DNA of 64,000 nucleotides, from assembly GCA_963850525.1 (NCBI GenBank), contig CAWKLQ010000004.1:1054001-1118000 (forward strand), written 5' to 3'. This stretch comes from JAEMQF01 sp963850525 (GTDB lineage Bacteria > Pseudomonadota > Gammaproteobacteria > Burkholderiales > Burkholderiaceae_C). Shown one piece after another: positions 23,496 through 31,164 of the stretch (within the stretch, counting starts at the first letter, position 1; each line of letters starts with the position of its first letter). The position numbers and the translations under genes are program-made. The notes under the pieces were generated by a model that had not been told where the DNA came from, made no database searches, and was given only the letters and a program-made list of their open reading frames with translations.

Positions 23496-24014
23496 ATGTG
23501 CACTGAGTCGGACGAGTGGGTAGACCTCATCGAGGGTGCGCGTGCTCGGGTCGCTGCTGCAAAGGGCGAACGGGATGGAGGTGTGGCCGACCGCAATGCC
23601 GCGCTTGAAATCGTGAGGCAGAGTGCCATCGCGTTGCGCGACATCTTGAACCATGGGCTGATGCCGGACCAGCGAAGGGTCGTGTTCCTGCATGCGTTGC
23701 TTGCATCGCTGGAGCGTATCGAAGCTGGCGATGACCCCGTAGGCGCACTGCACCTTCGCCCCAAGGGAAGAGTGCGTGACGAGAAACTATTCGGCCGAGA
23801 ACTGTCGTTGTTCGTGCGCGTTGGATGGGCGCTCGATGCCAGGACTAAGCAGGGGGACACGCGTGGCGATAGACCGACGTACGAGGCGCAGAAGCAAGTG
23901 GCCAAGTCGGCCGGTCAGACCATAGACAACGTCAAGAAGGTTTGGCAGAAGTTCGGCGGCGCGCATGAGTGGGCAAGCGTGCGGGATGACTGGCCAAAGC
24001 CCGAGGAGAAATAA
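23496..24014 (+). CDS. Hypothetical island protein (172 aa)
   Basis: A 172-residue hydrophilic protein without signal peptide or membrane segment, and with no family I recognise. The first half is helical and charged (DLIEGARARVAAAKGERDGG, then DRNAALEIVRQSAIALRDILNHG), and the second half contains RELSLFVRVGWALDARTKQGDTRGDRPTYEAQKQVAKSAGQTIDNVKKVWQKFGG-like sequence, which could hold a helix-turn-helix (QVAKSAGQTIDNVKKVW). It follows the integrase in the same direction after 93 bp, and its start abuts the second copy of a 14-bp repeat. It may be an element-specific regulator. Confidence 0.65.
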   Translation: MCTESDEWVDLIEGARARVAAAKGERDGGVADRNAALEIVRQSAIALRDILNHGLMPDQRRVVFLHALLASLERIEAGDDPVGALHLRPKGRVRDEKLFGRELSLFVRVGWALDARTKQGDTRGDRPTYEAQKQVAKSAGQTIDNVKKVWQKFGGAHEWASVRDDWPKPEEK

Positions 24015-24094
24015 GGGGCGACTATTCTTTCCGACTGTGGTGACAAGAATCGGGAATCACATCAACACGGCTACATGCCGAAGGGTAGTGATTC

Positions 24095-24448
24095 ATGCAA
24101 ACCGAAACGTATCAAAGCGCGGAAAAGAGGGAGGGCTCGACCGCCGGTCGGACCTTCCCGACACTGCGCGAACTCATTGCCGCTGAGAAGAAGGAAGGGC
24201 GCGCCATTCCTCTGTTGCGCGACCTTGACGCGATGGAGAAACAAGGGGCGCCGCCCTTTGTTTCACTCGACCGTGAAACTCGCGCCGGAGTCGAAACCGA
24301 CTGCGCCGCATTCCACCTGAATCGCAGACCACAAACCTTGAGATGCTGGGCCGCGTTCGAGACGGGCCCGCTACGCCCGCTTCGAATCAATGGCCGTTTG
24401 ATGTGGCCCACTGAGCAGCTTCGCAAACTCTGCGGGGTGGCGGGATGA
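24095..24448 (+). CDS. Putative helix-turn-helix DNA-binding protein of the island (AlpA/excisionase-like role)
   Basis: A 117-residue protein whose C-terminal part reads TDCAAFHLNRRPQTLRCWAAF, then GPLRPLRINGRLMWPTEQLRKLCG. This is a pattern I associate with small DNA-binding proteins of integrative elements: an N-terminal recognition helix that reads a class of MerR-like winged helix, and a beta hairpin with NGRL.WP. AlpA and excisionase proteins have similar architecture, but I cannot show homology by eye. The stop overlaps the following ATG by four bases (ATGA). A role in control of integration/excision or of the replication genes downstream is inference. Confidence 0.6.
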   Translation: MQTETYQSAEKREGSTAGRTFPTLRELIAAEKKEGRAIPLLRDLDAMEKQGAPPFVSLDRETRAGVETDCAAFHLNRRPQTLRCWAAFETGPLRPLRINGRLMWPTEQLRKLCGVAG

Positions 24449-24708
24449 GCGGGCGAAATGACAAGGGCGTAGGGACTCGCCATCCCTACGCCCCGAAGAC
24501 TCACGATAACCAACACGCCGATTTTGCCAGCGACCAAGGCACCAGTAAAGCCTTCGCTACGGTGCAAGCCGAACTGGCCATGCGCAACTATGGTCTGTAT
24601 GAGATCGCAGACCAGGACCACTTCGTATCGCGCTGGAATTGCTCGCATCAACTACCCGACCTGCACGCCGTGCGGGCAATGCTGATGCAGATCGGAGGTA
24701 GGCAATGA
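24445..24708 (+). CDS. Hypothetical island protein (87 aa)
   Basis: An 87-residue soluble protein with no family I can name. The N-terminal third is polar and rich in His/Asn/Asp; the rest is predicted helix and strand (KAFATVQAELAMRNYGLYEI, then WNCSHQLPDLHAVRAMLMQIGG). It overlaps the gene before it and the primase-like gene after it by four bases each, so it belongs to a translationally coupled operon. That coupling is the main evidence that it is expressed. Confidence 0.65.
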   Translation: MSGRNDKGVGTRHPYAPKTHDNQHADFASDQGTSKAFATVQAELAMRNYGLYEIADQDHFVSRWNCSHQLPDLHAVRAMLMQIGGRQ

Positions 24709-25127
24709 GCGCGAACAAGCTTCTATCGCGCTTGCAACGCGTCAAGAGAACCGGCCCCGGCAAATGGATCGCCAGTTGCCCGACGCGAGAAGACAAGAGC
24801 CCGTCACTGGCGATCCGGGAACTTGACGACGGGAGAGTGCTCGTCCACGACTTCGGCGGCGACGACGTGGAGTCGATTCTGGACGCCGTAGGGCTTTCGT
24901 TTGCCGATCTGTACCCGGCACAGTCTGGCCGATGCGCGAAGCCCGTGGCGCGCCCGTTCAACGCGGCCGACGTGCTCGACTTGATGGCCTTCAAGTCGTC
25001 GGTTGTCGTCGTGATCGCAGCGGACATGCTGCACAAGAAGTCAGTGTCGGATGCCGACTTCGAAGTGCTCCTGGTGGCCGCTCGAACACTCGGCGATGCG
25101 GCGGAGGTGTGCAATGGACCGCGTTGA
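24705..25127 (+). CDS. Primase-like protein with a degenerate zinc-finger N-terminus
   Basis: A 140-residue protein resembling the N-terminus of phage/plasmid primases. The match is LLSRLQRVKRTGPGKWIASCPTREDKSPSLAIRELDDGRVLVHDFGGDDVESILDAVGLSFADLYP (about residues 5-70, given here as a region, with key residues C25 and P26). In primases this region normally carries CP.H and H.C.GC zinc ligands; here they read CPTR and HDFGGD, so zinc binding is probably lost. No TOPRIM domain follows. The last 60 residues are of unknown type. It overlaps the RepA-like helicase gene by 14 bases. It may have kept a protein-binding role in replication initiation. Confidence 0.65.
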   Translation: MSANKLLSRLQRVKRTGPGKWIASCPTREDKSPSLAIRELDDGRVLVHDFGGDDVESILDAVGLSFADLYPAQSGRCAKPVARPFNAADVLDLMAFKSSVVVVIAADMLHKKSVSDADFEVLLVAARTLGDAAEVCNGPR

Positions 25128-26091
25128 CATTGCAAAGCTGAATGCCACTGCGGAGCGCTTGCAAAAGTTGAATGAAACGCAGCAATTCGACGAGCGGCGG
25201 GTACCCCTGCGGTTGCTGAAGCTGAACGAACTGCTGCTGCATCCATTCCCGACGCGCGAGCCGATCCTCGGTGACTGGCTGCTGACCTCGGGGCTTGCGA
25301 TGCTGCATTCGTGGCGCGGAGTGGGCAAGACGCATGCGGCACTCGGCATAACCTACGCCGCAGCCAGCGGCGGGACGTTTCTGCGCTGGAAAGCCCCGAA
25401 GCCGCGCCGCGTCTTCTACATCGACGGCGAAATGCCGGGGTCGGCGCTGGCGCAGCGCGTGGCGGCAATCGTGGCGCACTCGGCGACCGAAGCCGAACCG
25501 CAGAATTTCACGGTCCTGACGCCAGACGCTCAAGCCGAGGGAATGCCTGATCTCGCCACTGCTGACGGGCAGGCCGAAGTCGATGAAGCCATCGATGCCT
25601 GCGACGCCGAGTTGATCGTGCTGGACAACCTCAGTTGCCTCGTGCGCGGGGGCAAGCCCGAGAACGACGCCGAAAGCTGGCAGCCGGTGGCGACTTGGGC
25701 GCTCAGCCACCGCAAGAAAGGCCGATCGATTCTGTTTGTGCACCACTCGGGAAAAAACGGCGCACAACGCGGCACCAGCAAGCGCGAAGATATTCTCGAC
25801 ACGGTTATCGCGCTGAAGCGACCCGGCGACTACGCGCCGACGGAGGGTGCGCGGTTCGAGGTTCACTTCGAGAAGCACCGCAACGACAAGGGGGACACAG
25901 CCAAGGCCTTCGAGGCACGACTCGGCGAAGACGTGCAGGGAAACCCAGTTTGGACGATGTGTGACCTTGAGGACGGATGCAAGGCCAAAGTGTTGGAGAT
26001 GAAGGGGCTGGGAATGTCCCCCAACGAGATCGCAGCCGAGTTGGGCGTGCACCGCTCCACCGTCTACCGCAACCTCAAGGGCGTTCAATGA
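25114..26091 (+). CDS. RepA-like hexameric helicase/AAA ATPase with C-terminal helix-turn-helix
   Basis: A 325-residue RecA-fold ATPase of the RSF1010 RepA/DnaB-like type found in plasmids and integrative elements. Walker A is SWRGVGKTHAALG (about residues 66-78), followed by VFYIDGEMPG, Walker B ELIVLDNLSCLVRGG, and the sensor ILFVHHSGKNGAQRGTSKRED. A resolvase-type helix-turn-helix closes the protein: MSPNEIAAELGVHRSTVYRNLKG. The ATG at 25114 has CGGAGG seven bases upstream. The next gene overlaps by four bases. It likely drives replication of the excised island, together with the primase-like protein. Confidence 0.85.
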   Translation: MDRVDIAKLNATAERLQKLNETQQFDERRVPLRLLKLNELLLHPFPTREPILGDWLLTSGLAMLHSWRGVGKTHAALGITYAAASGGTFLRWKAPKPRRVFYIDGEMPGSALAQRVAAIVAHSATEAEPQNFTVLTPDAQAEGMPDLATADGQAEVDEAIDACDAELIVLDNLSCLVRGGKPENDAESWQPVATWALSHRKKGRSILFVHHSGKNGAQRGTSKREDILDTVIALKRPGDYAPTEGARFEVHFEKHRNDKGDTAKAFEARLGEDVQGNPVWTMCDLEDGCKAKVLEMKGLGMSPNEIAAELGVHRSTVYRNLKGVQ

Positions 26092-26528
26092 GCGGCGCTC
26101 CGGGGTTGTCGCATGTCGCGTCGCCTAGGGAATGCGACACGCGACAAACGCCTGCGGATTGCCCAGGCGGGGCAACAAGCGGTGAGACAGGCGCTGCGAC
26201 AACGCCCCGCAAACCCGCGTCAGTGCGCGATCTCGCACGCGACACCCTGATGCGACAGCAGCGCGACAAGGTTGTCGCACGGCTTGCCACCACCCTGCGC
26301 GACAGCATCAACCGCTGTTGCGATGCACGCGACGATGACGAGCGCAACCGCGCTGCACTGATCGCCGAGTGCATGAGTTTGCCGCCCAGTGGGCAAGCTG
26401 ACATGCAAGAACATTTCGAATATGAGGCGCTGCGCTGGGAACGTGCTGCTCTCGGTCAGCTTGCTTGCGTTGATGCGTGTCGGGTCGGCCAGGGGGGTGT
26501 TGCGGTAGGGGTGGGGCGGTGCATATGA
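26088..26528 (+). CDS. Hypothetical island protein (146 aa)
   Basis: A 146-residue protein coupled by ATGA overlap to the helicase gene. The first 45 residues are low-complexity and rich in Thr, Pro, Gly and Cys. The middle is helical (SVRDLARDTLMRQQRDKVVARLATTLRDSINRCC) and is followed by an acidic stretch. No family is recognised and no membrane or export signal is seen. The C-terminus VGQGGVAVGVGRCI is unusual and may reflect readthrough into non-conserved sequence. Confidence 0.55.
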   Translation: MSGAPGLSHVASPRECDTRQTPADCPGGATSGETGAATTPRKPASVRDLARDTLMRQQRDKVVARLATTLRDSINRCCDARDDDERNRAALIAECMSLPPSGQADMQEHFEYEALRWERAALGQLACVDACRVGQGGVAVGVGRCI

Positions 26529-26613
26529 AAAGACGGGGCCCCACTCACAAAATTGCGGCGAAATTTAGTCGGAAGCAAATGGATCACGGCGGCAAGACAT
26601 TCACCGAAGCACC

Positions 26614-26967
26614 ATGAGCCGAACAAAACGCGCGACTGAGGCGGGCACGGGCACAACACTTGTGCAACTACCTACCCCCCCGAAAATCCCGCTGCAAAGC
26701 CTGGAGGATGTGCGCCGTGAGGCTGCCCGGGTCTACCGTGAGGCTCGGGCCGGAAGACTCGAAACGGCGGACGCGAGCCGGTTGTCGTTCATGCTGCAAG
26801 GCATCGCAAAGATGATCGAGGCGACAACCATTGAACGCCGGATAGAGGCTCTGGAAAATCCGACCAAGCAACGTGTGGTGTCAGATGACCTTGAAGACGA
26901 GGAGGTGATTGAAAATGGAAAAGAAGCTACTCGACCGGTTGAACAAGTTGGAGCATCGAACCGCTGA
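26614..26967 (+). CDS. Small phage/island-type hypothetical protein (117 aa)
   Basis: A 117-residue protein with a helical core: SLEDVRREAARVYREARAGRLETADASRLSFMLQGIAKMIEATTIERRIEALE. I recognise this pattern from small proteins encoded in betaproteobacterial prophages and islands, where it often sits upstream of terminase genes, but no function is established to me. The C-terminus is acidic. It overlaps the next small gene by 53 bases in another frame. The 85-bp gap before it holds an AT-rich inverted repeat (AAATT/AATTT at about 26551-26567). Confidence 0.7.
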   Translation: MSRTKRATEAGTGTTLVQLPTPPKIPLQSLEDVRREAARVYREARAGRLETADASRLSFMLQGIAKMIEATTIERRIEALENPTKQRVVSDDLEDEEVIENGKEATRPVEQVGASNR

Positions 26968-27109
26968 CCTTCGAGGCGACCTGTGCGGCGTTCCAACCGC
27001 CGATTTAATGGCGTATCTGGCCGAATACCTCGGCTACATGCCGACTGATGCCGACCTCGACCGCCTTGCCGCCCAGGCGCCGAAGAGCGAGGAAGGTGGC
27101 GGAGCATGA
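26915..27109 (+). CDS. Small hypothetical island protein (64 aa)
   Basis: A 64-residue protein starting MEKKLLDRLNKLEHRTADL, with a short coiled-coil-like helix and a second helix MAYLAEYLGYMPTDADLDRLAAQAP. It overlaps the end of the preceding gene in a different frame. GGAGG at 26901-26905 is nine bases before the ATG and supports both the start and translation. It is the last gene of the rightward island operon. Confidence 0.6.
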   Translation: MEKKLLDRLNKLEHRTADLRGDLCGVPTADLMAYLAEYLGYMPTDADLDRLAAQAPKSEEGGGA

Positions 27110-27178
27110 CTGCGCAGATTCGACGACCTACACGACTGGCGTGAAGCTCAAGTTCATGCGTGGCAGGCAGTCTCGGAG

Positions 27179-28018
27179 TCAACGGGTGGTGGACTTTGAA
27201 GTGTCGAGTTGCTTCATCCCGCGTTGAAATTGCCGTCGGCGGCACAGTGACCCGATAGTCAGCCCCACCAAAGCAAGAACCAACGTAGGTGGTTCTGGGA
27301 CCACTGTGAGCGTGTTGATTTGGTATTGCTCGCCACCTAAATGGCCGTCTAGGTCTCGAAGGAAAACGAAGGACAAACCGGCTGCCGGATTGAGCGCTCT
27401 CGTGACCTCCGACACGACCCCAGTCTTCCCAAAATAGCTGATCTGGGTGGAGGTTACCCCAGGGGCAATGGTGAACAACATTGAAACGTCGAATGCCTCG
27501 CCGATCCCTGGATAGCCGGCACCGGTGAACAGTGGAGCAGACAATTGCCGCAAAGTGCCGGACGTGCCAGAGTCAACGAAACTGGCACCAAGTGCCGACC
27601 CGCTATCGTTATCCGCGGTCAGCGCGCCTACCATGTACGTGCCATCCGAAATCAAGAAGTTCGGATCGAAGTCGTAGTTCGCAACCCCGCAGTTGTCGCA
27701 CGCCAGGCGTGTGATGTTCCAATTCAAAGAGATCGAAACCGTGTCGGTTGGTGAATATGCGCCGGCAATGGCTAGCGGCATGACAAGCAACTTGAGACTG
27801 TTTGCGTCGGGACCGAAAACAAGTGATGTGCCGCTGAGAACCGGCTCGGTGGTTGGGAAGAAGACACTTGAGCCGCGCAGGTTGTACAGGTCGGCACCGG
27901 TCAGTGTCACCTCCGCTACTGTTGCTGTTGTCGTCCCGAGCAGGACCGCTGCTAGTATTCCCGCTTTCCACGCTCGCATGACCATACGTCCCAATAGGAG
28001 CCAAGTAGCCAGATTCAT
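27179..28018 (-). CDS. PEP-CTERM sorting domain protein
   Basis: A 279-residue exported protein. A hydrophobic signal peptide (AGILAAVLLGTTTATVAE) begins about 20 residues after the start. The mature part is rich in Ser, Thr, Gly and Asn and beta-strand-prone, with one Cys pair (LACDNCG). The C-terminus is a textbook PEP-CTERM tripartite signal: VPEPPTLVLALVGLTIGSLCRRRQ, meaning a PEP motif, a hydrophobic helix and a basic cluster. Such proteins are processed by exosortase and tend to be matrix or surface proteins. No exosortase gene lies in this window. It is cargo at the right part of the island, divergent from the lipoprotein gene. Confidence 0.9.
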   Translation of the reverse strand: MNLATWLLLGRMVMRAWKAGILAAVLLGTTTATVAEVTLTGADLYNLRGSSVFFPTTEPVLSGTSLVFGPDANSLKLLVMPLAIAGAYSPTDTVSISLNWNITRLACDNCGVANYDFDPNFLISDGTYMVGALTADNDSGSALGASFVDSGTSGTLRQLSAPLFTGAGYPGIGEAFDVSMLFTIAPGVTSTQISYFGKTGVVSEVTRALNPAAGLSFVFLRDLDGHLGGEQYQINTLTVVPEPPTLVLALVGLTIGSLCRRRQFQRGMKQLDTSKSTTR

Positions 28019-28070
28019 TTCTATTCCCGGTCGCTTGCGCGAGGCTGGCACGCAGTTCTAGCGAAAGCAA

Positions 28071-28088
28071 CCCCCTTGTTTGAGGGGG
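28071..28088. other. G/C hairpin between divergent cargo genes
   Basis: CCCCCT (28071-28076) and AGGGGG (28083-28088) form a 6-bp stem with loop TGTTTG. It lies 53 bp from the PEP-CTERM start and about 100 bp from the lipoprotein start. A second inverted repeat CGACAG/CTGTCG (28147-28152 and 28158-28163) is nearer the lipoprotein gene. Neither has the T run of a terminator; they may be operators. Confidence 0.35.
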
Positions 28089-28186
28089 CAAGGACGGCAG
28101 ACGCCGCCAAGGTTCCCGCACTGTGTAAGGCCCCCGGTGAATGCTTCGACAGACAAACTGTCGGAACCATGCAAAGGACAAACGTC

Positions 28187-28882
28187 ATGAATCACGACAA
28201 GAAGGTTGAGCGTTTCTGGAAGATGCTCGCGGCGCTGGGATCCGCGTTCGTCCTGTTGTCTTGCGGTGGTGGTGGTGGTGGCGGCGATCAAGGTCCAGTT
28301 GCATCGACGTTGGATTTCCCAATCGGAAGCGCGAAGTCGGCGTGGGCGCAGAGTGCCCGTTCGTTCAATCTTACGGGGTCCCTGGACGGCACAAACTTCG
28401 CAATGAGCTACAGCCAGGCCCCCGGCGCGGCAAGCACATTCGAAGGCCAGGCTGCGTCCACCAGCAGCCTGACGATCATTTTTCGAGCCAACGGCGTCGT
28501 CGCGAGTCAAACGCTACTGGCTGTCTATTTCGCCGCAAGCCCTTTCGTCGCCTACGGCTCGATCGATCTTGGAACGGGCAGCTACTCCGTGTTCAACACG
28601 TTCGCGATTCTTCCAGCCACAGCCAAAGTCGGCCAGTCAGGTTCTATCGGCACGGAGACGGAATACGTCAATAGCAGCAAGTCGCAGGTTCGCAATGTCA
28701 CGACACTCACGTGGAGCCTCGAAGCCGACACGGCGAACACTGCATTCTTCTGCGTCAACTCGCAAATATCCGGCGCGACGCCAGGAACCGGGTCGGAGTG
28801 CTACCGCATTGATAGCAGCGGTGCTGCCTTGGGTCTCATTGTGAAGGTCATGGTGAACGGGAAGACGTTGACCTTGCAGTGA
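28187..28882 (+). CDS. Hypothetical lipoprotein
   Basis: A 231-residue protein with a lipoprotein signal: a basic start (MNHDKKVERFWK), a hydrophobic stretch and lipobox FVLLSC followed by a run of seven glycines, common after the lipid-modified Cys in Burkholderiales. The rest is beta-rich and polar (NLTGSLDGTNFAMSYSQAPG, RNVTTLTWSLEAD). Two Cys near the C-terminus (FFCVNSQ and SECYRI) might form a disulfide. AAAGGA lies eight bases before the ATG. No family is recognised. Its divergent pairing with the PEP-CTERM gene on the island suggests both function at the cell envelope. Confidence 0.8.
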   Translation: MNHDKKVERFWKMLAALGSAFVLLSCGGGGGGGDQGPVASTLDFPIGSAKSAWAQSARSFNLTGSLDGTNFAMSYSQAPGAASTFEGQAASTSSLTIIFRANGVVASQTLLAVYFAASPFVAYGSIDLGTGSYSVFNTFAILPATAKVGQSGSIGTETEYVNSSKSQVRNVTTLTWSLEADTANTAFFCVNSQISGATPGTGSECYRIDSSGAALGLIVKVMVNGKTLTLQ

Positions 28883-29021
28883 TCGGGGGGAGTCAAGTGG
28901 ATCTGCGATAAAGTGACGGAGCCGGTCGGGCGAAGCCTGGATGGCAAAAGCGCGTGCCGCGACCGGCGGTCTGTCCGCGCATCGGCTGAAGGCGCCTCCC
29001 TATTCCGTCGTGGAGCAATTG

Positions 29022-29398
29022 GTGAAAACGGTTCATGTCCGCTGCGTCTCCATGCTCCTGTGCGCCGTGCTACCGGTGTTAGGTTGGGCGGTTGGACCCA
29101 GCGTGTGACGTGGGCGCCGAAGTTCGCCGACGCTGTTCAGCGCGCGTTCGACGGTGACGAAAGTCTGTCAGCTTCAGATTTCGGGGAGCCCATGCTTGTT
29201 CCGAAGGCCCCCCAACCGGCACAGGTCGCCCAACCACCGCACGCAACGCAACCGCCGCAATCGCCGCAGCGCTCAAGTGACGTGGCGAACGCGACCGCCG
29301 CCGAGCGGCTCCGCGAACTTGAGGCGCTGCTCAAGGAGCGCCTCATTACACAAGAGGAGTTCGCCGCGCGCCGCCGTCGCATCATTGACGGCCTTTGA
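29022..29398 (+). pseudogene. Exported SHOCT-domain protein, broken by a 2-bp insertion
   Basis: From GTG 29022 (GGAG six bases upstream) the frame reads MKTVHVRCVSMLLCAVLPVL and GWAVGPSV, a plausible signal peptide, then meets TGA at 29106. The continuation TWAPKFADAVQRAFDGDESLSASDFGEPM lies in another frame and runs to a stop at 29398. It ends with a SHOCT domain (AAERLRELEALLKERLITQEEFAARRRRIIDGL region). The junction is GTGTGACG; removing one TG repeat gives GTGACG and an unbroken protein of about 125 codons. Thus it is probably a gene disrupted by slippage or a sequencing error. SHOCT domains are short tails often found on oligomerising bacterial proteins. Confidence 0.7.
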
Positions 29399-29524
29399 AG
29401 AAAGACGCCCCCCGGCTTCAGAATCTCGTTGGCGCAAAGCTTCGACATCGCCCAAAAGATGTTGCCCAACATCCGGCCGCAGTCGCTGCTCGACAAGCTC
29501 GTCATCACTGGGGTTGTCGGCGAA

Positions 29525-30142
29525 CTATTTAGTTGAACCTGGTGCTTCCTCGCGGTAGCGCAGGGCCCCCTCGCTCGGGTCAAGAACGCCTAACGCAACG
29601 ACTTGGTTTTTCTCAAGCACGAACACCAGCCCGTAGCGCAGGAAACTGAGCATCCGACGAGCCCCACCTTTGGCGATTGAGATTGCATCAGGTGCGCCGA
29701 ACTTGTTCTCAATTTCTTCCTGGGATGAGAAGCGGCTGATGCCCTGGAGTGTCGGCAGCGCGTACGCCTTTCCTTCTCGGGCAATGGCTTCAATCGCACG
29801 CACCTTGCCATTTCGAAGGGAGACGACGTGTGCAACGTCCGCGCCGTCGCCCGCGTAGAGCCAGTAGTTCTCGTTCTTCTCCTTCGGCTCGCCCTTTCGG
29901 AATGCAAGTTCATCGAGGCCCATTCCGGGGCGAAGGTCCCAGAACACGCCCTCGAATCGCGGTTTGCTTTCTCGATAATTGTCGAACCATAGCCAGCCGC
30001 CGCCCCCTGCGATGGGCAACGAGACAAGCACGGAAAACCAGATGATGATTCGCTTCCAGCGCCAGCGATCCCGCGTCGCAACGTAGAGCCAAACGAGCCC
30101 GAGAAATACAAGGCCAAAGAAGATGCCAGTTCCAATGTCCAT
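29525..30142 (-). CDS. Membrane-anchored protein with two BamE-like repeats (hypothetical)
   Basis: A 205-residue protein with two N-terminal hydrophobic segments (GIFFGLVFLGLVWLYVA and IIIWFSVLVSLPIAGGGGWLWF). A soluble part follows with two segments resembling SmpA/BamE folds: LRPGMGLDELAFRKGEPKEKNENYWLYAGD..VAHVVSLRNGKVRAI, then ISRFSSQEEIENKFGAPDA..LSFLRYGLVFVLEKNQVVALGVLDP. The similarity is structural in pattern and I cannot claim homology. The ATG at 30142 begins the first hydrophobic segment; an in-frame TTG at 30205 is a possible longer start. It sits between the island end and the tRNA-Phe gene, and its function is unknown. Confidence 0.65.
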   Translation of the reverse strand: MDIGTGIFFGLVFLGLVWLYVATRDRWRWKRIIIWFSVLVSLPIAGGGGWLWFDNYRESKPRFEGVFWDLRPGMGLDELAFRKGEPKEKNENYWLYAGDGADVAHVVSLRNGKVRAIEAIAREGKAYALPTLQGISRFSSQEEIENKFGAPDAISIAKGGARRMLSFLRYGLVFVLEKNQVVALGVLDPSEGALRYREEAPGSTK

Positions 30143-30313
30143 GGGGCGGAACCCTTTGTGGAGCGAGCCGACTAGGGCTGCTCCTACTATGCAGCATCCG
30201 TCCAAACACGGGGGTGGTGCAGATTCTCCTAATCTGCTTACACTGGCGCTTACATGGGAGGCCGAAAAGCAAAATGGGTCAGCAGTCGCTAACCTGCTAA
30301 CCCATTAAATCCT

Positions 30314-30389
<76 letters not shown>

Positions 30390-30468
30390 GCCGTGAGCCG
30401 CGCATTCTAGCCGCTGAGCGTCGTGGCCGACTTGCGGTGACGTGCGGCGAGCCGCAGCTGCGGCTGCG

Positions 30469-31158
30469 CTACACCGTGCTCGCGCGCTTGTTGCGCGTCA
30501 GGTCGACGCCCAGTTGTTTGAGCTTGCGGTACAGATGGGTGCGCTCCAGGCCGGTCTTTTCGGCAACGCGTGTCATGCTGCCGTTTTCCTGGGCGAGGTG
30601 GAATTCGAAGTAGCTCTTCTCGAACGCGTCGCGCGCTTCGCGCAGCGGCCGGTCCAGGTCGAAGCTTTGCTCGGCTTGCGGGCCGAGCAGCAGCGGCGCG
30701 AGCGGCAGCATCGTATTGTCGGCGAGCACCGCGCTGCTGCTGCCTGCGCCGAGCGCGGCTTGCGCGGAGCGGTCAACGGCGGCGCTGCTCGCGCCCGGTT
30801 TGCTGAGGCCTTGTTCGACCGCACGCAGCAACTTTTGCAAGGTCACGGGCTTCTCGAGGAACGCGAGGGCGCCGAACTTGATCGCCTCCACCGCGGTGTC
30901 TATCGTGCCGTGCCCGCTCATCATGATGACGGGCATGGTGAGCAGCGAGGCGGCGCCCCATTCCTTGAGCAAGGTGATGCCGTCGACGTCGGGCATCCAG
31001 ATGTCGAGCAGCACCAGGTCGGGGCGCATGCGCTGGCGGCACAAACGTGCTTCGGCAGCGTTCTCCGCCACTTCGATGGTGTGGCCTTCGTCGGTGAGGA
31101 TCTCCGAGAGCAGGGCGCGAATGCCGAGCTCGTCGTCAACTACAAGAATGGTGGCCAT
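30469..31158 (-). CDS. ntrX: NtrX-like response regulator lacking an AAA+ domain
   Basis: A 229-residue regulator with a receiver domain (residues 1-120) having the acidic pair VVDDE, phosphoacceptor Asp52 (LVLLDIWMPDVDG), MMSGHGTIDTAVEA and Lys in LEKPVTLQKLL. It is linked to a Fis-type helix-turn-helix at the C-terminus (MTRVAEKTGLERTHLYRKLKQLGV). Unlike classical NtrX it has no sigma-54 AAA+ ATPase module, so it cannot remodel sigma-54 polymerase. Short NtrX-like proteins of this type are usual beside ntrY in Burkholderiales. The ATG is seven bases after the NtrY-like stop, in the same direction, so it is co-transcribed with the kinase. Confidence 0.9.
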   Translation of the reverse strand: MATILVVDDELGIRALLSEILTDEGHTIEVAENAAEARLCRQRMRPDLVLLDIWMPDVDGITLLKEWGAASLLTMPVIMMSGHGTIDTAVEAIKFGALAFLEKPVTLQKLLRAVEQGLSKPGASSAAVDRSAQAALGAGSSSAVLADNTMLPLAPLLLGPQAEQSFDLDRPLREARDAFEKSYFEFHLAQENGSMTRVAEKTGLERTHLYRKLKQLGVDLTRNKRASTV

Positions 31159-31164
31159 GGAATC

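Noticed and set aside
26535..26545. GGGGCCCC palindrome in the gap before the 26614 gene.
   Set aside because: Short GC palindromes are frequent at this base composition and nothing else supports a site.
28071..28088. The CCCCCT/AGGGGG hairpin as a terminator.
   Set aside because: It lies between divergent genes and lacks a T run, so it is listed only as a hairpin of unknown role.
29399..29524. A short open frame ending FDIAQKMLPNIRPQSLLDKLVITGVVGELFS-like, between the SHOCT relic and the membrane gene.
   Set aside because: It has no start codon with a ribosome binding site and may be the remnant of a lost gene, which I cannot identify.
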